Under the pieces are notes generated by a model. That model was not told the DNA's origin and made no database searches. It was given only the letters and a program-made list of their open reading frames with translations. A DNA stretch of 43,490 bases from an uncultured Lachnospiraceae bacterium. GTDB lineage: Bacteria > Bacillota_A > Clostridia > Lachnospirales > Lachnospiraceae. Positions 33,842 through 41,840 of this stretch are shown here, one piece after another (positions within the stretch are counted from its first letter, which is position 1; every line of letters begins with the position of its first letter). A program made the position numbers and the translations under genes. The stretch lies in contig CADCIU010000021.1 in NCBI GenBank assembly GCA_902801585.1, positions 1 through 43,490 on the forward strand. Direction: 5' to 3'.

Positions 33842-33922
33842 AAGTCTTATGATGCTTGTTACAGTGGAATCAGATGATATTTCAGGATTCCCTCGAATCG
33901 CAAGCTGAATCTAACTTCCAGC

Positions 33923-34125
33923 GCTGTTCGGGGGGTATTCTGATGCAAGAAACGGCGCCGTCAACGGCGCCTTTGCCCGGAAAAGCCCTAAGGTGCTGTT
34001 ACAGTGGCTTTTTGATGCAAGAAGCGGCGCCGTTAACGGCGCCTTTGCTTGGAAAAGGTCAAAAGTGCTGTAGAAGGGCCTTTCTGAAGCAAGACACGGC
34101 GCCGTTAACAGCACCGCACCCCAAA
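33923..34125. repeat. 72-bp tandem repeat, nearly three copies
   Basis: Units start at 33923, 33995 and 34067, exactly 72 bp apart; the third decays near its end. Each contains a palindrome of the type GGCGCCGTTAACGGCGCC, perfect in the second copy (34026-34043), one base off in the first and two off in the third. A weaker trace of the unit lies upstream near 33857. The period is a multiple of three, which keeps spurious frames open. Confidence 0.85.
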
Positions 34126-34166
34126 GTCCGGCAATCTTGCCTCATCACCTGATCAGTCACCTGCCG

Positions 34167-34458
34167 GTTGGGCTCAGGAAGCTTGCTCACCATATATTGC
34201 ACCCATGCCATTTTCTCTATGCTCTCCAAAACAGCGAAATCTCAGTGGAATTTCAACTGCGTTGGACGGATTTGACTGCTTCTAAACAATTTGCATCCAT
34301 GAAAGAAGCCCTCTTGTCTTCCACATGGATGCAAATCACTACAGAGATAGCTTCCTGAACCAACTTGGAGTTTCCTCATAGGATTTTCGAGTCATTTCCG
34401 GGCAAAATCTGAAAAGCCCCGGATGCAAAGTGCCTGAAAACCGGCATCACAGCCCAAC
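34167..34458. repeat. 292-bp repeat element, copy B
   Basis: Second copy of the element at 33327-33618, in the same orientation, 840 bp away, of identical length and with the same GTTGGGCT/AGCCCAAC ends. The 13-bp stem (34289-34301 with 34324-34336) is unchanged. In the 8-bp stem (34239-34246 with 34341-34348) one T-A pair of copy A is a C-G pair here, with both bases changed; another position has become a mismatch. Confidence 0.8.
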
Positions 34459-34632
34459 CAGAATCCATCAACCCATAAATCCGGCTCTGACAGCAAGAAG
34501 AGGAATATTTCTTCCATTCACAGCCTCAATTTATGTCTCACACCGGCAAGACATACAATTGATATCCCAAGATTCTCCAGAGCTGACATCTGTAAAGCAA
34601 GCCGAAAACCCAGCCACCGCGGAGCGGCTTGA
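34459..34632. other. Gene-free spacer between copy B and the 34633 hairpin
   Basis: Nothing convincing is seen here apart from weak short open frames on both strands without ribosome sites. Confidence 0.5.
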
Positions 34633-34753
34633 CCTTGACTGCCGGCAGATGCGCGATACAATACCGGGCGCGACGGGAAGGGCTGTACCGGTCTGATATC
34701 TCTGAGTTCCCGTCGCCGGGAACGCCGCATCGCGCAGATGCCGGCTGTCAAGG
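34633..34753. repeat. Long imperfect hairpin, candidate structured RNA
   Basis: Arms of 25 nt (34633-34657, 34729-34753) pair except for one T-T and one GA-GA internal mismatch. The latter is the tandem sheared G-A arrangement common in folded RNA. Inside, CGACGGGAA (34671-34679) pairs perfectly with TTCCCGTCG (34707-34715). Confidence 0.6.
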
Positions 34754-34790
34754 TTGGCGGCAGGGTAAGTGAAAGATGACAATGCAACAT

Positions 34791-34834
34791 AAAAAAAACC
34801 TTCCGGCGACAAGCAAAACTTGCTGCTCGGAAGG
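34791..34834 (-). terminator. Terminator of the ECF S-component gene
   Basis: On the minus strand CCTTCCG and CGGAAGG arms with an inner CAAG/CTTG stem are followed by eight T residues. It lies about 75 nt after the stop codon. Confidence 0.85.
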
Positions 34835-34906
34835 GAGTTCTTTAATCTCGTACATGAGGCTTATCACTACAGCCTCCGGTTCAAAAAAGGAAATGGGTTA
34901 TTAAAC

Positions 34907-35521
34907 TCAAAAGTAGAAAAACAGTCCGGTTTTCTTTAAAGGAGCCCGAAGTGCCATATAAAGACCTACAGCTATGAATGCTGAAACCACCGAATTGATC
35001 GCTGTTACACCGATGTTGATCGCGAAGGAAACTTCTGCCGCGGGTTTGCCCAGGATCAGGATCTTGTAAAAATAGCGGATCACGGGATCAAATACAGCGT
35101 TGAAGAGAAGCCCTGCAATAACCGAAGCAACTGTCCACCGAAATACTTTGGACAGGTCTCTTTCTGTCGTGATATGTCCCATTTTGTGTGCGATCGTGCC
35201 GACAATGATCCCCATCAGCAGTTTGATCAAAAAAGTGATCGGAGCCTGAACGATGTAGACAGGATCCATCAGATCCGCGATCGTAAGGCCGAGCGCGCCG
35301 CCGACACCGCCGTAAGCGCTTCCAAGGATCAGTGCTCCGAGTACACAGAAGGCATTGCCCAAGTGGACAGTAACTTTGTCACCTGCGATCGTGGGAATAG
35401 GAATGGATAAGAATGTGAAGACAATATATGTGAGCGCCGCGAATATTCCGGCAAATACCATCTTCCTCACGTTTTCTTCTTTTACACTGCTGATTGCTGC
35501 CACTGAATCGATACTGTTCAT
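34907..35521 (-). CDS. ECF transporter S component, substrate unknown
   Basis: S components bind a vitamin or similar micronutrient in the membrane and work with a shared energising module (EcfT and two ATPases), not encoded here. The 204-residue protein has five to six hydrophobic segments. The family-like stretch VTVHLGNAFCVLGALILGS, followed by YGGVGGALGLTIADLMDPVY, resembles the DUF1393/COG4720-type S components. AAGGAGG lies 4 nt before the ATG. The leader can form a hairpin next to the ribosome site, suggesting regulation by its ligand. The substrate cannot be named from the sequence. Confidence 0.8.
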   Translation of the reverse strand: MNSIDSVAAISSVKEENVRKMVFAGIFAALTYIVFTFLSIPIPTIAGDKVTVHLGNAFCVLGALILGSAYGGVGGALGLTIADLMDPVYIVQAPITFLIKLLMGIIVGTIAHKMGHITTERDLSKVFRWTVASVIAGLLFNAVFDPVIRYFYKILILGKPAAEVSFAINIGVTAINSVVSAFIAVGLYMALRAPLKKTGLFFYF

Positions 35522-35535
35522 AACGCCTCCTTATC

Positions 35536-35613
35536 AATAATATGTGTAAGCGGTACTAAAACTGCCATATTATTCCGCCTTTTGCCGGGTCTCTTTGGTT
35601 AACAAACAGTATA
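35536..35613 (-). promoter_or_regulatory. Structured leader of the ECF S-component gene
   Basis: On the minus strand, AATAATATG (35566-35574) and CATATTATT (35536-35544) form a 9-bp stem ending 4 nt before AAGGAGG. A competing GCGG/CCGC pair (35575-35578 with 35550-35553) crosses it, so the two are exclusive or pseudoknotted. A TATACT -10 box lies at 35608-35613. The arrangement suggests a small translational switch. It matches no riboswitch class that I recognise. Confidence 0.45.
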
Positions 35614-35764
35614 ATCATATCTGAATATATGAATAGTATCAATAAAATATATTTTTATATGACCAGATGTACTGCCGGCATACGGCAGATAAAAGAACAA
35701 GTTTGGGAATACAGAAGATATATTTGTTAAAAAGCTACTGTGCATAGAGGAATGTAAAATATAG

Positions 35765-35793
35765 TTGACATAATGCCGTGAAAGGAGTACTAT
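35765..35793 (+). promoter_or_regulatory. Sigma-A promoter of the membrane protein/XRE pair
   Basis: TTGACA (35765-35770), a 17-nt spacer and TACTAT (35788-35793). ATAGT just upstream and ACTAT at the -10 form an inverted pair that could be the site of the XRE regulator. Confidence 0.75.
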
Positions 35794-35841
35794 ACACATA
35801 ACAAAGATATCAATAACAAAAAAACCATAAAGGAGTCAGAT

Positions 35842-36366
35842 ATGTATAACAGTGCCCGAATGATAGGAGTATTGACAGGAATTGTTGTCGGACTGATCAT
35901 CGCTTTTTTCATCATCCGGTTCGTGAACCGGAACAAAAGGATGACCACAGAATATGATGAGATGCAGAAGCAGATCCGCGGGGAGGGTTACAAGTATGCG
36001 TTCTACGCGGTGATGATCTTTGAGGCTGTCATGTGTGTTTTGACGCTGGGAATAGAAATACCTGCAGAGCCTTATGTGATCCATTTCTCAGCAATATTTG
36101 CGGGCGTCACGGTTCAGGCTTGCTACTGTGTCTGGAGAGGGGCTTATATCGGCCTGAATACAAATCTGAAGAGGTACGTCATCCTCATGGCTGTGGTCTC
36201 GGCGTTCAATCTGTTTACTGCTTTTATGGCCCTGCGCTCCGGAGAGCTGTTTGCGGACGGCAAATTCCAGGCGCCCGCAGTCAACCTGCTCTGCGGCTTG
36301 ATGTTTGCAGCGATCGGTGCAGCTGCTCTTGTCAAAAAAGTGACTGACCGGGAGGAAGAAGCATGA
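35842..36366 (+). CDS. Small membrane protein, paired with an XRE regulator
   Basis: I do not recognise a named family with certainty. The 174-residue protein has four likely membrane helices (about 8-27, 53-71, 82-100, 115-165 as two segments) and a short charged loop, RNKRMTTEYDEMQKQIRGEG. AAAGGAG lies 6 nt before the ATG. Its stop overlaps the XRE gene (ATGA). Such membrane protein plus small XRE pairs are common in Firmicutes. The pair probably is autoregulated; what the membrane protein does is unknown. Confidence 0.8.
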   Translation: MYNSARMIGVLTGIVVGLIIAFFIIRFVNRNKRMTTEYDEMQKQIRGEGYKYAFYAVMIFEAVMCVLTLGIEIPAEPYVIHFSAIFAGVTVQACYCVWRGAYIGLNTNLKRYVILMAVVSAFNLFTAFMALRSGELFADGKFQAPAVNLLCGLMFAAIGAAALVKKVTDREEEA

Positions 36367-36560
36367 AAAATCTTAAGTTGAAGGCAGCCCGTGCGGGAAT
36401 GGATCTGTCGCAGGCGGAGCTTGCCGAAGCGGTTGGGGTATCCCGGCAGACGATCAGCGCGATCGAAAAGGGCGATTACAACCCGACCATCAACCTTTGC
36501 ATCAAGATCTGCAAGGTCCTCGGAAAAACGCTGGACGAGCTTTTCTGGACAGAGGAGTGA
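36363..36560 (+). CDS. Small XRE-family transcriptional regulator
   Basis: A 65-residue protein made only of a helix-turn-helix domain: LSQAELAEAVGVSRQTISAIEKGDYNPTINLCIKICKVLG. It resembles the short YozG-type regulators of Firmicutes. It overlaps the preceding membrane protein gene by 4 nt, so the two are translated together. It likely binds near the shared promoter at 35765-35793. Confidence 0.92.
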   Translation: MKNLKLKAARAGMDLSQAELAEAVGVSRQTISAIEKGDYNPTINLCIKICKVLGKTLDELFWTEE

Positions 36561-36620
36561 GATGAAAGCAGGACGTAATGTCAGGAGTTCGGCCTGCTGC
36601 TGTTCTCTCACATATTCGGA

Positions 36621-36692
36621 CTTAACTGAAAACTCAGCTGAAAACCAAGCTGAGAACCAAGCTAAGAACCAAGCTGAAAACTTAATTGAAAA
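36621..36692 (+). repeat. Six 12-bp tandem repeats after the XRE gene
   Basis: Units of 12 bp such as CCAAGCTGAGAA run from 36621 to 36692 and end just before the terminator. They read as ENQA-type repeats in one frame. Confidence 0.85.
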
Positions 36693-36693
36693 C

Positions 36694-36738
36694 AAAACCG
36701 CCGCGCCGGGAAAGCCATGCTTCCGGCGCGGCGGTTTT
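36694..36738. terminator. Bidirectional terminator between the XRE gene and pncB
   Basis: AAAACCGCCGCGCCGG (36694-36709) pairs with CCGGCGCGGCGGTTTT (36723-36738), extended by AA/TT with one bulged G. It has T residues on both strands and separates convergent genes. Confidence 0.9.
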
Positions 36739-36770
36739 CACTTTTGAATTAAGATCTGTTTGTATTCTGA

Positions 36771-38243
36771 TCAGCTCTGAATGCCCTGCGTCTTCTCGCC
36801 GACTTCGTCGAGCAGGCGGAGCTTGGTGTCATAGAGCTTTCTGGAGAGATCGACGTAGACCTGGTGAGGGTTGACAAGACGTCTTGACTCTTCCCAGAGC
36901 GTATCCTGTTCTTTGAGACATTGCTCGCGGATCTCCATGGTCTTGGGAGAGGTATACACACATTCTCCGTCCTTGAACAGAGGGACCATCAGCTCGCGAA
37001 GTTCGAACTCGTTGGCTTCCAGACGCGTCTTCTTCCAGGGCTCTGCAGGATCGAAGAGAACGAGCGGGCGCTCTTCCGTAAAGGTTTCTTCTTCGAGGCA
37101 GATGAGATCGGCGATGATCTTGTGGCTGGCCTTCTCGTAGATCCTGTAGATCTTTTTGTTTCCGGGGTTTGTGACCTTTTCCGTGTTCTCGGAAAGCTTG
37201 ATCTTGGGCTCGAAGGTCCCGTCCGCTTTCTGTATTGCGGAGAGTTTGTATACACCGCCGAAGGAAGGGTTGTCTTTGGCTGTGATCAGGTGTGTGCCCA
37301 CGCCCCAGGAGGTGATGGTCGCGCCCTGGTTCTTGAGGGAGTCGATCAGGTGCTCATCGAGGTCGTTGGAAGCGGAGATGATCGCATCCGGGAAACCCGC
37401 TTCGTCGAGCATCTTGCGCGCCTTCTTGGAGATATATGCGAGGTCGCCGCTGTCGAGACGGATCCCGTAACCCTTTCCGAGCGTGCCCTTGTCGCGTAGA
37501 TACTGGAAGGTCTTGATCGCGTTCGGGACACCGGACTTGAGAGTGTCATATGTGTCCGCGAGAAGGATGCAGGCGTTGGGATACAGATCGCCGTAGGTCT
37601 TGAAGGCGGTCAGCTCATCCGGGAAGCTCATGATCCAGCTGTGCGCATGCGTGCCTTTGACGGGAACATCGAAAAGCTGTCCGCATAGTACGTTGGATGT
37701 TCCGACGCAGCCCGCAATGACTGCTGCGCGGGCGCCGTATGTTCCCGCATCGGGCCCCTGTGCTCGGCGAAGGCCGAATTCCATGATTCCGTCACCGCGT
37801 GCCGCATAGCAGATTCTGGCCGCTTTCGTAGCGATCAGACTCTGGTGGTTGATGATATTGAGGATGGCGGTCTCCACCAGCTGCGCCTCCATGATCGGAG
37901 CGATGACTTTGACCATGGGCTCTCTGGGGAACATCAAGGCGCCTTCAGGGATCGCGTAAATGCTCCCGGTGAAATGGAAGCCGGCAAGATATTCCAGGAA
38001 ATCCTCATCGAAGATTCCTAGTCCGCGCAGATAATCCACATCTTCCTTACTGAAGTGCAGCTCTTTGACATATTTTACCAGCTGTTCAATACCGCACATG
38101 ATCGAATAACCGCCGCCAAAGGGATTGTTCCTGAAGAATGCGTCGAAGATCACGGTATTGTTCTCTTCCTTATTCTTATAGTATCCCTGCATCATGGTCA
38201 GTTCATAGAGATCTGTGAGCAGTGTTAGATTCTGTCTGTCCAT
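36771..38243 (-). CDS. pncB: Nicotinate phosphoribosyltransferase
   Basis: It joins nicotinate to PRPP, giving nicotinate mononucleotide for NAD salvage. The 490-residue protein starts MDRQNLTLLTDLYELTMMQGYY, the typical N-terminus. It carries the family core EFGLRRAQGPDAG (about 172-184), GTHAHSWIMSF and RLDSGDLAYISKKAR. GTHLITA lies nearer the C-terminus. GGAGG lies 7 nt before the ATG at 38243; the longer frame to 38375 has no site. It stands alone, facing the XRE gene. Confidence 0.95.
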   Translation of the reverse strand: MDRQNLTLLTDLYELTMMQGYYKNKEENNTVIFDAFFRNNPFGGGYSIMCGIEQLVKYVKELHFSKEDVDYLRGLGIFDEDFLEYLAGFHFTGSIYAIPEGALMFPREPMVKVIAPIMEAQLVETAILNIINHQSLIATKAARICYAARGDGIMEFGLRRAQGPDAGTYGARAAVIAGCVGTSNVLCGQLFDVPVKGTHAHSWIMSFPDELTAFKTYGDLYPNACILLADTYDTLKSGVPNAIKTFQYLRDKGTLGKGYGIRLDSGDLAYISKKARKMLDEAGFPDAIISASNDLDEHLIDSLKNQGATITSWGVGTHLITAKDNPSFGGVYKLSAIQKADGTFEPKIKLSENTEKVTNPGNKKIYRIYEKASHKIIADLICLEEETFTEERPLVLFDPAEPWKKTRLEANEFELRELMVPLFKDGECVYTSPKTMEIREQCLKEQDTLWEESRRLVNPHQVYVDLSRKLYDTKLRLLDEVGEKTQGIQS

Positions 38244-38508
38244 TTTTTTCCTCCTGGATTCAATGACTGCAGCTAAGTGATGCCATTGGCCATTCTGTCT
38301 GATGATGTAATGCTTAGTGGGAATTGCACAGAAAAACTCGTTGAAAACGAGGCGCCTTGACAGCACTATTCTCATTGATGATACTACGAAATGCTCTGTT
38401 AAGCAAATATTATGAGTTTTTTAAAGAACAAAGGCACATTGTTGAGCATTTTGACTAGAAAGCACTCCAAACAGATTTTACAGGATTGTGACAAAGATAG
38501 GGCAGTCC

Positions 38509-38538
38509 TTGACATTTTTTTGCCCGAAACGTTATAAT
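38509..38538 (+). promoter_or_regulatory. Sigma-A promoter of ileS
   Basis: TTGACA (38509-38514), an 18-nt spacer and TATAAT (38533-38538). The leader to the ATG is about 75 nt, too short for a T-box. Confidence 0.85.
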
Positions 38539-38620
38539 CGTTTGGTTACTATGGAGAAAGTGCAGAAATCTGTATTTCTTCCATCCTACATAAGCTGACG
38601 AGAAAGGCGGAAGGAGAAAG

Positions 38621-41600
38621 ATGTACAAAAAAGTAAATCCCGACCTGAATTTCGTGGAGAGAGAACACAACACACTGAAATTCTGGAAAGACAATCAGAT
38701 TTTTGAAAAGAGCGTGAAGGAGCGCGAGGGATGCCCTACATATATGTTTTATGACGGGCCGCCCACTGCGAACGGAAAACCGCATATCGGTCATGTTCTG
38801 ACAAGAGTCATCAAGGACATGGTGCCGCGCTACCGCACGATGAAGGGATATCAGGTTCCCAGAAAAGCCGGCTGGGATACCCATGGACTTCCTGTGGAAC
38901 TGGAAGTGGAGAAAGAGATCGGCATCGAGGGCAAGGAGCAGATCGAAGAATACGGTATCGCTCCTTTTGTGGAGAAGTGTAAAGAGAGCGTCTGGAAATA
39001 CAAATCGATGTGGGAGGATTTCTCCGGCATTGTCGGTTTCTGGGCGGATATGGATCATCCTTATGTGACGTATTACGACGATTATATTGAGTCCGAGTGG
39101 TGGGCGCTCAAGACGATCTGGGAGAAAGGGCTTCTTTACAAAGGCTTTAAGGTCGTTCCCTACTGCCCCAGCTGCGGCACGCCTCTGTCCTCCCATGAAG
39201 TGGCACAGGGTTATAAGACGCTCAAGGAGCGCTCTGCGATCGTGCGCTTTAAACTGACGGACGAGGATGCGTATTTCCTGGCATGGACGACGACGCCCTG
39301 GACGCTGCCCTCCAATATCGCGCTCTGCGTGAATCCCGAGGATACATATGCCAAGGTCAAGGCGATCGACGGCTTTACTTATTACATGGCAGAGGCACTT
39401 CTGGACAAGGTGCTGGAGCCCCTTAAGGACAAGTATGAGGCGGCAGCGGACGGAAAGGCTTACGAAGTTCTGGAGCGCATGAAGGGTTCGGACCTGGAAT
39501 ACAAGTCTTATGAGCCCCTGTACGAGGAAGCGGCCAGAAGAGCTTCCCAGCAGCACAAGAAAGCATTCTTCGTGTACTGCGACGACTATGTAACGATGAC
39601 AGACGGTACAGGCATCGTTCACATCGCACCGGCATTCGGTGAAGATGACGCGAGAGTCGGCCGGAAATATGACGCTCCTTTTGTGCAGCTCGTGGATGCG
39701 CAGGGATGCCTTGTAGAGGGAACCCCTTTTGCCGGCATGCGCTGCAAACCCACCAAGGCGGAGATGGACAAGGGCGCGGTCAGCGCAGACCCTGAGGTCT
39801 TAAAGGATCTGAGCGCGCGCGGCATTTTGTTCTCGGCTCCCAAGTTCGAGCACGATTATCCGCACTGCTGGCGCTGCGGAACGCCGCTGCTTTACTATGC
39901 ACGTCAGTCCTGGTTTATCAAGATGACGGACGTTAGGGACAAACTTGTCGGCGGCAACAAAAAGATCAACTGGATCCCGCAGAATATCGGTGAGGGCCGT
40001 TTCGGCAACTGGCTGGAGAACATCCAGGACTGGGGCATCTCCCGTGACAGATATTGGGGAACACCTCTGAATATCTGGGAGTGCAAGGAATGCGGTCACC
40101 AGATCAGCGTCGGCAGCAGGAAAGAGCTCGCTGAGCTGTCCGGCAATCCGGATGCGGAGAAGACAGAACTGCACAGGCCTTACGTGGATGCTTATGAGAT
40201 CCCCTGCCCTGAGTGCGGCGCTATGATGCACCGCGTGCCCGAGGTCATCGACTGCTGGTTCGATTCCGGCGCGATGCCTTACGCACAGCTCCACTATCCT
40301 TTTGAAAACAAGGAGCTCTTTGAGAAGTGGTTCCCGGCCGCGTTCATCAGTGAAGCGGTCGACCAGACCCGCGGATGGTTCTATTCCCTGCACGCGGAGT
40401 CCACGCTCCTGTTCGATCAGCCCTGCTATGAAAACGTCATCGTTCTCGGCCTCGTTCTCGACGAGGACGGCAACAAGATGTCCAAGAGCAAAGGCAACGC
40501 GGTGGATCCTTTCACGGCGCTTAAGACACACGGCGCAGACGCGATCCGCTGGTATTTCTATACCAACAGCGCGCCCTGGCTGCCCAACAAGTTCTCGGAT
40601 AAGACGGTCAAGGAAGGCCAGCGCAAATTCCTGGGCACATTGTGGAATACGTATGCTTTCTATACCCTGTATGCGGACATCGACAACTTCGATCCCACGA
40701 AGTACACACTGGATTATGACAAACTGTCTGTCATGGACAAGTGGCTGCTCTCCAGAATGAACACAATGATCGCGAATACGGATGCGAATCTGGAACAGTA
40801 CAGGATCCCGGAGGCCGCTTCCGCACTGGAGACATTTGTCGACGAGATGTCCAACTGGTATGTGCGCCGCTGCCGTGACCGCTTCTGGGCCAAGGGTATG
40901 GAGCAGGACAAGGTGAACGCGTTCATGACGCTGTACACCGCACTGGTGAACGTATGCAAATGCGCGGCTCCCATGATCCCATTCATGACAGAGGAGATCT
41001 ATCAGAATATCGTCAGAAGCGTAGATCAGACGGCGCCCGAGAGCATCCATCTGTGTCTGTTCCCCGAAGCGGATCAGGTGCATGTCGACAAGGAGCTTGA
41101 GGAGAGCATGGACAAGGTGCTCAAGATCGTCGTCATGGGACGCGCCTGCCGCAATGCTTCTAATATCAAGAACAGACAGCCGATCGCCCGGATGTTCGTG
41201 AAGGCGAACGGCTCGCTCGATCTCTTCTACCAGGAGATCATCGAGAACGAACTCAATGTCAAAAAAGTGATCTTCACGGACGATGTCCGCGAATTCACAA
41301 GCTATACATTCAAGCCGCAGCTGCGCACGGTCGGACCCAAGTACGGCAAGCAGCTGGGAGGCATCAAAAAGTATCTGGCAGAGCTGGACGGCAATGCAGC
41401 AATGGACGACCTGAAGGCGGAGGGCGCTCTTCGCTTCGAGGTGAACGGCGTGCCGGTCGAACTGACAGAGGAAGACCTGCTCATCGACACAGCCCGCAAG
41501 GAAGGCTATGTGAGCCAGGAGGACGGCGCATTTACTGTCGTCCTGGATACGAACCTGACACCGGAACTGGTGGAAGAGGGTTACGTATACGAGCTGATCA

Positions 41601-41824
41601 GCAAGATCCAGACAATGAGAAAAGAATCCGGATTTGAGGTCATGGACCGCATCCGCGTTTCCCTGAGCGGCAATGAGAAACTGTCCAAGGTCGCGAAAAA
41701 TAACGAGGCGGCGATCGCAGGCAAGGTCCTGGCTGAAAAGATCGAGAAGGACACTGTTTTGGCAAATGAGAAGAAGTGGGATATCAACGGCGAGAAGGTC
41801 GTGATCGGTGTCCAGAAGGTATAA
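38621..41824 (+). CDS. ileS: Isoleucyl-tRNA synthetase, long (type 2) form
   Basis: It charges tRNA-Ile with isoleucine and edits valine. The 1067-residue chain has HIGH at 55-58 and KMSKS at 619-623, with the editing domain between them (AWTTTPWTLPSNIAL). The anticodon domain follows. CPSCGTPLSSHE and CKECGHQI look like metal-binding pairs. The length and C-terminal DUF5915-like region fit the type-2 IleS found in clostridia and eukaryotes, the type often less sensitive to mupirocin in other organisms. GGAAGGAG precedes the ATG. Confidence 0.96.
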   Translation: MYKKVNPDLNFVEREHNTLKFWKDNQIFEKSVKEREGCPTYMFYDGPPTANGKPHIGHVLTRVIKDMVPRYRTMKGYQVPRKAGWDTHGLPVELEVEKEIGIEGKEQIEEYGIAPFVEKCKESVWKYKSMWEDFSGIVGFWADMDHPYVTYYDDYIESEWWALKTIWEKGLLYKGFKVVPYCPSCGTPLSSHEVAQGYKTLKERSAIVRFKLTDEDAYFLAWTTTPWTLPSNIALCVNPEDTYAKVKAIDGFTYYMAEALLDKVLEPLKDKYEAAADGKAYEVLERMKGSDLEYKSYEPLYEEAARRASQQHKKAFFVYCDDYVTMTDGTGIVHIAPAFGEDDARVGRKYDAPFVQLVDAQGCLVEGTPFAGMRCKPTKAEMDKGAVSADPEVLKDLSARGILFSAPKFEHDYPHCWRCGTPLLYYARQSWFIKMTDVRDKLVGGNKKINWIPQNIGEGRFGNWLENIQDWGISRDRYWGTPLNIWECKECGHQISVGSRKELAELSGNPDAEKTELHRPYVDAYEIPCPECGAMMHRVPEVIDCWFDSGAMPYAQLHYPFENKELFEKWFPAAFISEAVDQTRGWFYSLHAESTLLFDQPCYENVIVLGLVLDEDGNKMSKSKGNAVDPFTALKTHGADAIRWYFYTNSAPWLPNKFSDKTVKEGQRKFLGTLWNTYAFYTLYADIDNFDPTKYTLDYDKLSVMDKWLLSRMNTMIANTDANLEQYRIPEAASALETFVDEMSNWYVRRCRDRFWAKGMEQDKVNAFMTLYTALVNVCKCAAPMIPFMTEEIYQNIVRSVDQTAPESIHLCLFPEADQVHVDKELEESMDKVLKIVVMGRACRNASNIKNRQPIARMFVKANGSLDLFYQEIIENELNVKKVIFTDDVREFTSYTFKPQLRTVGPKYGKQLGGIKKYLAELDGNAAMDDLKAEGALRFEVNGVPVELTEEDLLIDTARKEGYVSQEDGAFTVVLDTNLTPELVEEGYVYELISKIQTMRKESGFEVMDRIRVSLSGNEKLSKVAKNNEAAIAGKVLAEKIEKDTVLANEKKWDINGEKVVIGVQKV

Positions 41825-41840
41825 GGAGAGATAGAGAATA

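Noticed and set aside
33923..34125. CRISPR array
   Set aside because: The units are contiguous 72-bp tandem copies without variable spacers, and no cas genes are near.
33856..34152. 98-codon frame with 24-residue repeats over the 72-bp units
   Set aside because: TTG start without a ribosome site, low-complexity product, and open frames on both strands caused by the repeat period being a multiple of three.
36562..36747. Small frame with ENQA repeats after the XRE gene
   Set aside because: It has a fair GGAG upstream, but that lies in the XRE coding end, and the frame runs straight through the terminator hairpin.
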